Source of the DNA: Albophoma yamanashiensis
Lineage: Eukaryota > Ascomycota > Sordariomycetes > Hypocreales > Ophiocordycipitaceae
NCBI GenBank assembly: GCA_001600555.1
Contig: BCKH01000004.1
Span: 1,242,083-1,306,082 of the forward strand
Length of the DNA stretch: 64,000 nt
Direction: 5' to 3'
This document shows positions 31,670 through 41,443 of the stretch, in pieces. A program made the position numbers and the translations under genes. How positions within the stretch are numbered: the stretch's first letter is position 1; each line of letters begins with the position of its first letter. The notes beneath the pieces are model-generated. The model had not been told where the DNA came from. It saw only the letters and a list, made by a program, of their open reading frames with translations, and searched no databases.

Positions 31670-32910
31670 CTTGCATTTGTTTGATGGATGCGATGTGTGG
31701 TTGCAAGTTGTCTGACTCTTGGGGAAATGCCCAGGCAGTAGAAGTTATATCAAGATGTTCGCACTTGGATCAACCACGACAAGGCAGCCAAAGGGCGGGC
31801 CTTTATGGTTTTATTTTCAGAGACTGATTGACCGATCGATAGGGAGCTTCACACTTTGACTACACTCTAAAACGACACGGTACACGACCACGACTCCGGC
31901 GCATGCCTAGCGCCAGCTTCTGTTGCTCCGTAGCTTTAGCTACGATCTAGTAGCCTGACAAAGGTTCGCCACGGGCGACAAAGGATCACGCGCCAGGCTT
32001 GCCCAAAGTATTGTCCCACGGCGCCTTGATCATTTTGTGAGCACTGTATGCTTGGTAGAAGTCACTAGTCTGTACGCCACGAGAAGTTTTGAGCCCCCTC
32101 TCTTTGGGTATAAGCCTTTGTTAGATCAAGTTGATTTGCGTCCTGAAATGGCCCGAAGCGTCTTCATCATGTTCAGTATACTCTCTACTTATACATCTAG
32201 CGGCGAGAGTTTCCCCCCAAATGCTGCTAGTGCAAATGTGGAGATCAGAATTAAAGTAAACATCGTGAGGGCACGCGGATCCCTCGCGTTGTGGTGACAC
32301 TGGTCGCCCGTGGAATCATACAACCGCTTTGTTTTATATAGGCCTGGCTCCGTCTCCGTGCCTGACAGATGGACGGAGAGACGGCGCCAGGACTCGCAGC
32401 GACAACTTGGGATGGTGAGATGTGCGAACTAAGAAGGCACACGCTGGAGCGCCGCTTTACTTTTGGACAAGCAAGTTTCGCTCGTTTTTGGAGCAGTGTG
32501 TCTAGACGAATGCTTGACAAGCCGTAACGACGATGTCACTGCGATCCCCTATCGTGCGAGACGCATCTCCGAGCCAAGGCCGTAATCTATACTTAGTGCC
32601 AGCCAGGCTGCAGGGTTCCATACGATGGCATGAGAAACTGGCGGCATGATCATTAGGTTGGCTCGGTCACTACCAGCAGCCAACATTGCTGACAAGCTCG
32701 GCAACGATTGCGCCCCGAAGATGAGCACCAAAGCCTGGAGAGGTTGACCCCGTCCAGCAAGACCGCGGATAGCAGACGTCAAATGCAACTGTAGTTCATT
32801 CATGGCTTGTACGCTCGAAAATCAAATCACCATGCAATTCGTCCTCGTGCACGGCCCCAAGTCGCCGGAAGCCAATGCACCAGCCGACCGAGCTCCCTCG
32901 ATGCCTCCCG
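31670..32910. other. gene-poor AT-richer intergenic region
   Basis: 1241 bases between the Kazal and ATX1 genes. Composition is less GC-rich than in the housekeeping block. Small open frames (for example at 32037-32297 plus and 32549-32803 minus) have no recognisable content. A short perfect hairpin (CGTAGC-TTTA-GCTACG) occurs near 31,930. Confidence 0.5.
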
Positions 32911-33261
32911 TTACGCCGCGGCGGGCACCTCGACCGACTTCTCGACGCCGTCGGCCGTGGCGGAGTTGATTGTCTTGCCCGTCTTGGCAATCTTCGCGAG
33001 GACCGTCTCGTAGGGCAGGGCGGTGACGACCTTGGCCTGTTGCTTCTCGAGGGAGACCTCATAGCTCTCGACGCCTGTTGCTGCGATGTCAGCGCTGCGC
33101 TTGTCTCGTCGCTCGCGGAGAGAAGGAGAAGAGGGGAGAGGAAGGGAGGGGAGGAGGAGGAGCTACAAACCTTCGAGCTTCTTGAGGACGCGGTCGATGG
33201 CGCCCGAGCAGCCGCCGCAGCTCATGCTGACGTTGAACTCGTACGTGTGCAGATCAGCCAT
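32911..33261 (-). CDS. ATX1: copper chaperone Atx1
   Basis: Two exons, 33261-33171 and 33074-32911; 84 residues, the usual Atx1 size. A single heavy-metal-associated (HMA) domain with the copper-binding motif MSCGGCSGAI (MxCxxC) near residue 13. The join RVLKKLEG|VESYEVSLEKQ gives the normal alpha-beta turn of the fold. Atx1 carries Cu(I) in the cytosol to the Ccc2-type ATPase of the Golgi for loading of multicopper oxidases. It ends in VEVPAAA, slightly longer than the yeast protein. The frame is too short and split to appear as one open reading frame but both splice sites are standard. Confidence 0.93.
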
Positions 33262-34299
33262 TGTGGTGTGGGGGTGGGGGTTGTTTTGCTGGTGACGCTG
33301 TCGTGGGCAGGCAAGGTGCTTGAGCAGGGCGCGATGGATGCGGGAGTGAAGAGGGAGACAGTGAAGCAGAATGGAACGTACGTAGTATTGTCGAGATGGT
33401 GGACGAGGCCAGCAAGGTGCAACTAGACAGCTATTAATAATGCGGGTGAGCGGCGTCGTGGCGGCCGAGGGACCCCGCCAAAAAGACGCACGCTCCGCAC
33501 AAGTCGCGCGCGCACGCAACTTGGCTGCGACATTGCCCATTTTGAAACCTGCTCACCGGCCCGCCCGACCGCCCTTGTGAAACGGCCACCACGGCAGACA
33601 ACAACCCCCTTCCCCCTTGGCCCTGTGCTGACGACATCCAGCTCCCTTTGTCGACCAAACGGCCCCCGCTATGAATTTTGCATTCTTTCGTTAATTGTGA
33701 AGTTACTACATGCACCGATACAACCTGCGAATTCACTTTCCTTTGAGTCCAAGTTATTTTGTCTAGCTGTTTTGCCGGCAAGTTTCCTACATGTAGTTCA
33801 GGACAGTACTGGTACTTAATGTTCGTCTATGAAACTCGTGATGTTGTATTACTGGATGACTGGAGTTAAGGAAGTTGACGGATAATTATTGAAGTCGTGC
33901 CGGGAATGCCGTTCATCTATTATCAATCATAACGCTCCCTTACAAAACTGAAGTACCACTTCCTAGTAACGCAGGCGCCCGAGTGACTATGATAGTGTTA
34001 TTTATCCGTGAACGCGCTAGGCAGCACGTCGTAGCCTTAAGCGCTACGGCCGCTAGCTTAGGCAGCCATGCGCTAGCAGTAGGATTAATTGATAATTACC
34101 TGAGAGTGAGCTTAACATCGCCAAAAGCGTGAGAGACATATGGTCGTATTAATTGCAATTCCTTTCGCGTATATATTGAGCTGCAAACTCTAGAGAAATA
34201 TACGGATTGGCATCTACTACTACTACTACTGGGAATTCACTCTACCAGACTCGTACCGAATCTCATCACTAATTGAACACCCATCACCTCAATTCCACT
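33262..34299. other. spacer with direct-repeat copy 1 and AT-rich DNA upstream of the VOC gene
   Basis: Holds the ATX1 promoter, repeat copy 1 (33538-33785) and about 500 bases of AT-rich DNA. Around 34010-34080 are several short, partly inverted variants of GCGCTAG/GCTTAGGCAGC. A TATA-like GTATATAT lies at about 34168, some 130 bases before the VOC start. Confidence 0.5.
33538..33785. repeat. direct repeat copy 1, flanking the VOC gene
   Basis: About 250 bases that reappear in the same orientation at 35194-35470. Both copies begin with CATTTTGAAACCTGCTCACC and share long identical blocks interrupted by point changes and two short indels. This copy lies directly upstream of ATX1. Confidence 0.85.
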
Positions 34300-34710
34300 A
34301 TGTCACCACCACCCTTTGACTCCCTCGCTACTATCTCCGCCATCTCCCTCTTTACCGATGACCTGCCCGCCTCCAAGGCCTTTTATACGCGCGTCTTCGC
34401 CGCTAAGGTGCTCTTCGAGGACGCCGATAGCTGCGCCGTTAGGTTCAGCAACCTCGTCGTTAACCTACTACGCGTCGAGGCCGCCGCCGAGCTCGTTAAG
34501 CCAGCTGCCGTCGGGGCGCGCGACGCGGGCAAGCGCTTCCAGATGACAGTCTGGGTGGATAACCTGGACGACGCTATGGCGAAGCTCAAGGAGAGGGCCG
34601 TGGATAACTTCCTCGTCGGGCCGGAAGTGAAGCCGTGGGGGCTGCGCGTCGTGACATTTGAGGACCCGGCAGGCCACAGCTGGGAGGTTGCGCAGGACAT
34701 CAAGAAGTAA
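34300..34710 (+). CDS. VOC/glyoxalase-bleomycin resistance fold protein
   Basis: Single exon, 136 residues from the first ATG (34300). It shows the paired beta-alpha-beta modules of the vicinal oxygen chelate superfamily: SLFTDDLPASKAFYTRVFAA at the N-terminus, a central SNLVVNLLRVE strand, then FQMTVWVDNLDDAMAKL and RVVTFEDPAGHSWEVAQ. The PAGHSWE end with its Glu is the usual metal-ligand position of this fold. Members are small metal-dependent lyases, dioxygenases or drug-binding proteins; the substrate cannot be told. The gene stands alone between two direct repeats in gene-poor DNA, and its codon use includes more A/T-ending codons than neighbours, which may point to a different history. 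Confidence 0.8.
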   Translation: MSPPPFDSLATISAISLFTDDLPASKAFYTRVFAAKVLFEDADSCAVRFSNLVVNLLRVEAAAELVKPAAVGARDAGKRFQMTVWVDNLDDAMAKLKERAVDNFLVGPEVKPWGLRVVTFEDPAGHSWEVAQDIKK

Positions 34711-34999
34711 CCGTGTTCATAGCACGTTGAATTAATGCGGCTAAACTGCCAGCCAAGTTCCATCAGATGACTATCGATCGTGGCTAACTCGAGGGTATCT
34801 CCTCTACGATCCAACAGCTCCTTTTCAGATATACGACAGCTTCTCGTATGCAAACGACGCCGGAAATAGAAGCAGAAATAGCAGTCGGGAAAGATAATAT
34901 CCAACGTTCCTATTACGTCTCCTATGCATTATGTCCCATCATGTCCATTAACATCTGCATTCTGCATCTGCTTTTGAAATATAATCCGCACTACGATAC

Positions 35000-35066
35000 T
35001 TAGGCCGCGGCGTACGGCGACGGCGCGGGGGCAGAAGGCTTCGTGGTGTCGGCGCCGGCGCCGCCC
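35000..35066 (-). pseudogene. orphan 3'-terminal exon-like island
   Basis: A 67-base GC-rich island in AT-rich DNA. On the minus strand an acceptor-like CTATTCCTCAG is followed by an open frame reading GGAGADTTKPSAPAPSPY then Ala-Ala-Ala and a TAA stop. Codon use resembles real exons here. No upstream exon was found; the repeat copy 2 lies where it should be. It may be the remnant of a displaced gene. Confidence 0.3.
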
Positions 35067-35193
35067 CTGAGGAATAGTAACTCCCGATCCAAGACCAATA
35101 GCAGTGGTTATGTTAGGTAGAGTCGGCTGCTAAGAGGGTATAAGGTAGGTACACATATATATACATAGATTGATTACGCCTAGTAGCTAGTTA

Positions 35194-35470
35194 CATTTTG
35201 AAACCTGCTCACCGGCCCGCCCGACCGCCCTTGTAAAACGGCCACTACGGCAGACAACCCCCTTCCCCCTTGGCCCTGTGCTGACGACATGCAGCTCCCT
35301 TTGATCCCTTTGTCGACAAAACCGCCCCGGTTATGAACTTTACGTTCTTTCGTTAAATATAATGTTACTACATGCACCGATCCAACCTGTCAATTCACTC
35401 TCCTTTGACTCCAAGGCGTCTGTTGCTATCTAGTCCTCTTGTCTAGCCGCTTTGCTAGAAGTTTTCTAGT
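35194..35470. repeat. direct repeat copy 2, flanking the VOC gene
   Basis: Same orientation as 33538-33785. Differences include clean transitions such as CCA to CTA and TGA to TAA, plus insertions after GCTCCCTTTG and after CTTTGACTCCAAG. Confidence 0.85.
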
Positions 35471-35908
35471 TTAGAAAACAGACTGGAAATAAAAAGAAAG
35501 ACTCTCTTAACAGTACGTAAAGGTACGGAGAGCTGGAAAGCTGGCTGACTTCAAAACCCGGGATCGGGAAGAACTCCGCACAAAACGAAGAGGAAGCAGA
35601 GGGAATGGGAAGAGTAAGAGGAATGATTTGGTCAATTCGGGAAAACTTCCAACTTACGTATTCGACCAAAACAATGGTCGTTGCTACAGGCTCTTGATGT
35701 GCCTCATGTCAACACACTACTCTATTCAACAATCACTCAAAATATTAAAACGTTCAGCGCCGAGCACATAGAACGTGCTATGGCACTCCATTGTGGACTC
35801 GACAAAGGTCCTGCTTGTGGAGGTATACTTCGTGAAATAGGGACTCAGCCATGATCATGCCCGTCCTTCTCAAGCTAAAACCGCTGCAGCTATCTACCTA
35901 TGTATGAT

Positions 35909-38900
35909 TTACGGCCTATCGCACGGCCAGGAGTAGTAGTTGTTCTTGGTCATCCCCCAATTGCGTTTGATCTCGTCTATACCGCACATCGGAATATCGA
36001 TAAGCCCTGGGACCTGGATCATATTGTCATCACTGATCCAGTCCCACATCTTGTCGAAGTGGTCGCTATTGTCGAAGGCAGGCCAGTTGCCCTCGTCCGT
36101 CGGGTTTTTCCAGTCAACCTTCGAGCGAGCCACGATGCTGTTCAGTGAGATACTTTGTCAGCTACAGTCTGGCATGGCATTGCATGTCACGGTCTTCCCA
36201 TTGCGTGTACATTCACGGGAGATAAGGGGCGAAACCCACCTAGCTGCCAAGTCCTCTTTTCGAAGGTCCGCCCACGCACCGCCCTTGAGCTTATCCAAGC
36301 CGTCCATGCTTTTTGCTTTTGCCATGTGGCATCCGTTCATACCCCAATGCTCTCCGCTGGCGCTACCACTGCAACTTGAGAAAGAGCCTTCGGGTCGGAC
36401 GAGGTAGTATCGCTTTCCGTCGACACATACCTTGCCGTCATCATCTGCGATGATCTCAACCTCGACCTTGCTGTCGCATGAAGTTTTTGTGTCCACAAGA
36501 ACTGGCTTCCACTCTTTCTGTCGCCAGAGGTACGGGATCAGCATCGCGTAGAAGAGCTTTGACACTATATCAAGCTATGGTTAGCCTGGATCCCAACAAG
36601 CTGGCCGACAACAGCGGCCAAACGGAAAGATGTATTCAGAGATCCAGGGGTTTGAAAGGTATTTCTGAACTCATACTGCGGTCTTCTATGTCAAGCTTGC
36701 CAGTTGGGCTCGCTTGGATTAACTTTCCGCCGCCAATGGCTTGGTGGAGCATGGCAATGCTTTCGTCTGAGCCACTGAAGGCTTGCTTCGATATTTCGGT
36801 AAGTGCGGTCTTGTAATGCCGAACGACTATTTCGAGTTGTGCACTCATATCCGCGTCACTCGCTGGTTTCGGTGCCCTATTGAATGAAAGGAAAACTAAT
36901 TAACGTTCCCGTTCAGCTTGCATGCTTCGTCCCTGGGGAGCGATAATTCGGTAATCGCGGTGGCTGAAGTTATAGATATTTGTAGGGTACTAATTGTCCT
37001 GGGAACTCACATGGCGTCCTTCGCTGTCGTGAAGGAGAATGAAATAACGGCTCTAACAGTATCTTTGACGTTATCACCTGTGTCCTTGTTCGCTTTCCCC
37101 CAAGGGGTATTTCGCAAGACTATTTGCATGTCATCAGTCAGGAATATTTTCCGCGTAAGGGCCAGGCCTAGGTTTGATTTTATAAACATAATCGTAGGTC
37201 ATCAGTGCTTACAGTTATTGAAAAAAGGGCCTGTGGCAGCGCTCAGGCCAAAGCTAACAATATCCAATATGATCTTTATGCCAAGGTCTTCTTTTGGATC
37301 AGGTGCGAAGGTCTTGACGAAGCTGTCGAGCCGGCCATTCACCTCGAGCGTCTGTTGGGCGTCTTCGATGCCGTCGTACATGTTCAGAAGCACCTGCAAG
37401 TGAATATCAGTGTTGTGGTTCATATACATATGTAGTGAATTGGGGGTGAATGCGCATCGTTCCCCATGTGGATGACTTGCACTTACGTTGCTCATAGTAA
37501 CAAATCCATTTAGGATGAAAGTCGCAGCTGGCCCCGTGTCGTTTCCATCAATGCACATCATGTTGGAGCGGCACCCGTTTTCACTCGCCAAGACATCGCA
37601 GTCCATGCCTGATACGCCGTGGAAGAAGTCGCTGACAGTTTTTGGGAAGCCTATAGGAGAATTTCTGTTCTTCTTCCAGTACTCCATTACGACGTCCCAA
37701 GCGCCGTCGGAGCACAGCTCATCCCATCGCCATGTGCTATCCTTTTCTGTTTTCGTGACCGCGATAGAAGTGCATTTCTTCGTTCGCCAGCATTGCTGGT
37801 TGTCGTCACCCGGCGTGAAGGTGGCCAGATCGACGGCCCAGTCCGTGGTGCCAGCGAAGTTGAGCCCAGCCCACCTTTTTTTGCGCCTTTCTTTGTTCTC
37901 GTCGTCCATATAAGCAACCCAGTTCGTGGTATCGTATACCAGGATCTGCGACTCAGTGTCATCAGTGAACTGTTGGGCTTTGCCGGAGCTGATAATCTCG
38001 TTGATTTCTGCATTGGAAATATATCCGCTCGTGTCGGTGCAGCGGCCCTTTTTGGCCGTCGACTGCGGTCCAGTGAAGCCGCACTGAGGCCCCGTACAGC
38101 CGGGTTGCGTCATCTCGAAGGATCGGCCGTACGAGGACACACCGACGACAATTTTATTCGAGGGGACGCCAGCCTTGGTAATCATCGACAACGAGTTTAA
38201 CGTCTCCGTCATGTTGATGTGTGAGCGCAAGCAGCTAGGTCCAGTGCAGCCTGGCGCCGACCATTTGTTACCATAATCCCATTGGCCGTGCAGATCATAT
38301 GTCATATAGACGATATAATCTACAATCTTGGATGCTTTGGCAATTGGGAAGTTCTGCAGGTACCAGTATGACGCTAAATTACTATATCAGCCAGGCTATA
38401 CTCTACCTGATGGCATACTAGCATACCGGGTGTGGCAATAGAAATTGTCCTATCGTTGCCTAATTTTTGGCGAAGTAGCTTGAGAAGCTCAAGATACCCT
38501 TCTCCGTCGAGAGGGTTGGCTGCAGGAATCCCAGGAATATCTTGAGCGCCAGGGTACTCTTGCTGATGTTAGTTTTCTGATGGTTCGATCCCAGCAGGTG
38601 CCAATTCGGCGGTCAACAAACAAACTTACCCCAGTCAAGGTCAATGCCGTCCATATTATTGGATCTGCTATTGCGTCAGCTGGCTCGCCAAGTCAAATTT
38701 CCCTTTACCAGTCCAGGGCAAGCACAAGACAACCAACTTACATGACGAAATTAGCCAAATTCTCCGCCAGTGTGTCACGATTCTGTGGCTTTACACCTTC
38801 GCGAAAAATCCAGTAGCTCGTCGGCTCCGTAGATGCAGCCCAGCCGCCGAAGGCGGCAACTTTGTGATAGCCTGACATGCTCTTAAATTTATCCCACTGG

Positions 38901-40609
38901 TTTAGGACCTCTGGGGCGATGGATACAGCGAAGCCGGCTGTCACGTCGATGAAGGCGAAGTGGATGTGCGAGATAGACTTGCTCATCTGCGTAACGTCCA
39001 TATGCAGGCACCCACGTTTGTAGTTCCAGGCCTCGAAGTAGCCCAGCGTAATCTGCGTAGCGGGACCTACGCCGTTGTTGACAATATCCATGCCGCAGTT
39101 GGATATGCACCCGTTCTTACCGGGCTTGGAGGTTCCGGGAGGTCCGAGGGACGACTCAATACAGAACTCCTCGGTGGTACCGCACTGGCCCCAAACATTA
39201 CAGCAGGCGTTTAGCGGGCATGGATTCAGGTCTGACATCGACGTGTCCTTGCTGGGTGGCCGCTTCGTGCCTGGGACCTGAGGGCCGCACTTGGCGTTGG
39301 CGACGGGTGCCGGCATAGGCGGAAGACCGGGGCTCAGGCAGATGAACATATGCGGCCACAAGCTATTGCATCCAGAAAATCCCCAGGTGTTCTGGTTCAG
39401 CTTCTCAACATCGTCAGGCTTCAGGCTATGCGCTGCCGCGATCTTCGCGCAAGTGTCCCCCCCAACTACTTCGTATGGGTAGCAAGACCCATCCTCAAGT
39501 TTCTTCGGCCGCATATCTGGCAAGGCGCCAGAAGTGCAGCAGAACCACTGCCCAGGCTGAAGGGTTGAGCAGAAGTTCGGCTCGGGGTGCAGCTTGGTAA
39601 AGTCGGCGGGAGAGAGGCCACACTTGCCCGCCAGCTGGGCACAGCCATCACCGCCAGACACTTGCTTCACCGAGCAGTCCCCCCTACGGCTCAGCCGCAT
39701 GGTCTTGGCGTCAGGATGGGATGCTGAGGACGGGCCAAAGCGTCTCTGTGGGTGAACTGTGCTGTTACCGTTGGCGGCTGCGGCGTTGCTCCCGAGAAGG
39801 GCATTGGTAGAAACGTACGCGATGTCCATAGTCACGGTCTTGCTGTGACCATCCACGTCCGTAACGCATCTACCCTCTGCCAAGGCCCGAACAAACCCCT
39901 GTACGGCGAACATGGAGTCGGGCCCGTCACGTCCGACCGCAACCACACCGGCGACAGAGTCGGCGTTGCGCCCGTCCCCGCATAACTGAAAAAGGGCGGT
40001 TTCGGAAAGGTCCGACCCGGAGGCGATGTAGTCCTGCAGCGTCTGTATCAAAGTGGCGGCAATGCTTTGCTTCTGCACGTCACGACCGACGTAGACACCA
40101 ACAGCCGATGAACCGCGCTTTGCAAAGTACACAGTCTGGTCGTTGTCCGAATTGGGTACGTCGAGGTATCTAGCCTGTAGCTCCTTGATTGCGGTAGACG
40201 TGTCATCCGCGAAGTTGGAAAGCTTGCTTTTGACTGAGGAATGCATGAAATTGACTTTAGAGCGCAAGGTGAGGCCGTCGTTTGCTTGTGACCTCTTCTT
40301 GATACCCTGCACGCGGGAGTGAACTTCGCTACCACGCGAGGATAGACAGGCATAGAAGACGGAGTGGGCATCAGCGTCGTCGAGTGGCATGTACACAGGC
40401 AGACTGATTAACATGGTCTCGTTTTTACACCAGTTGAGGTCGTGGTTACTGTTGAAGCGTGTCCAGTTGCTAGTCTTGGCTCCCGCGACTGAACACAATT
40501 CTGGACAGTCATAGAGCCCGGCAGCCCGGAAGAGAGCCGTGTCGATGGCCAGGGCGCTTCCAAGTGCCAAGCTGAGGGCGGCCGCTGCCACGGCGGGCTT
40601 GGTCAACAT
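35909..40609 (-). CDS. subgroup C (killer toxin-like) GH18 chitinase with LysM and chitin-binding domains
   Basis: Nine exons (40609-38742, 38664-38630, 38558-38427, 38373-37487, 37393-37213, 37167-37011, 36876-36677, 36564-36240, 36137-35909), 1337 residues, whole frame. Signal peptide 1-21; unclassified N-terminal region to about 300; two LysM domains (about 312-358 and 376-425); a chitin-binding type 1 domain (about 441-505, eight Cys, CNVWGQCGTTEEFC); GH18 barrel from about 519. The catalytic DxxDxDxE is intact (DGIDLDWE, 628-635) and is assembled across two introns flanking a 35-base exon. The YMTYDLHGQW and SSYGRSFEM strands follow. The last ~450 residues resemble the distal part of zymocin alpha-type chitinases. 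Such secreted enzymes open chitin walls of other fungi or cuticle. Divergent from a LysM protein gene. Confidence 0.9.
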
Positions 40610-41443
40610 GGCGTTGACGTGCCTAGGGTCTAACAGAGCGGCTTGGCCTCCTTAGAGAAAGTAATGCCGACCGGTAAAAGAAGGAATAAACGGTATGCTT
40701 GAGGAGTCAGGGGATTTCTTTGTCGCCGAGAGGCTTGTGATATGATTTTCTACTTCGTGTGTCCAGCATGCCGGGCTGGGCACGGCTCGCCCTACCCTCG
40801 GCTGGACGGGGCGCGCCGAAGCAATTACACTTCCATAAGCCAGTAGGAAATTGTTCGGTGGTGCTGTTGAAGGCTCCTGCTTGCTGTCGTGACAACCGGC
40901 CCACCGCTGTGCCGTCCCGCCTGCGTCTCGTCATTGGCTGTTTCGGTCTGGAACGTCTAGAACAGGCAACCATTGACAAACAAATCTTCAGCAACCGCAA
41001 GACTTCCCGAACTGGAACGCTTGCTCAAGCGGAGACATGATACTTTATTGCCCTGTTGCCCGAGGCACGTGGCAGAGGAGCGTCATAACGCGCAGTCGCA
41101 AATAGACATGCAGGTTTGCACCCAACACACCCGCCCGACAGAGGCAAAATTCTCGACGCAACTGTTTGATTGCTGCGTAGTTTGTACTAATTTCCCGATT
41201 TGGAATCGTCTGACGTTCTGCAGAAGTGAAAATGGACTTCCAATCAAGCCCGTGCCGAGTCAAAATCCCCCACTGATTGATGGCGTTTCTATTTCATATA
41301 GCTACGAACAACACTGTCTGGCCGCGGGAAATCTTGCCTCCGTAAAAGCAAGAGAGACGACTAAAATTTGTCGTTCCTTTCATACAGCCTGGACAATCAG
41401 CTAGCTTTTGCCCGCTCTACATACTGCAGCCAGCCAAAGAAAG
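40610..41443. promoter_or_regulatory. divergent promoter chitinase / LysM protein
   Basis: 834 bases between two outward-facing genes for secreted chitin-active proteins. Co-regulation is likely from position. No specific site could be assigned by eye. Confidence 0.45.

Larger units (their letters stand above)
34711..35908. other. gene-poor spacer with direct-repeat copy 2
   Basis: Contains repeat copy 2 (35194-35470), a GC-rich exon-like island at 35000-35066 and otherwise AT-rich DNA without recognisable genes. Confidence 0.5.

Noticed and set aside
38575..38602. GGTTCGATCCC, a T-loop-like sequence
   Set aside because: The flanking stem does not pair fully and no other tRNA arms are present; it lies in an intron of the chitinase gene.
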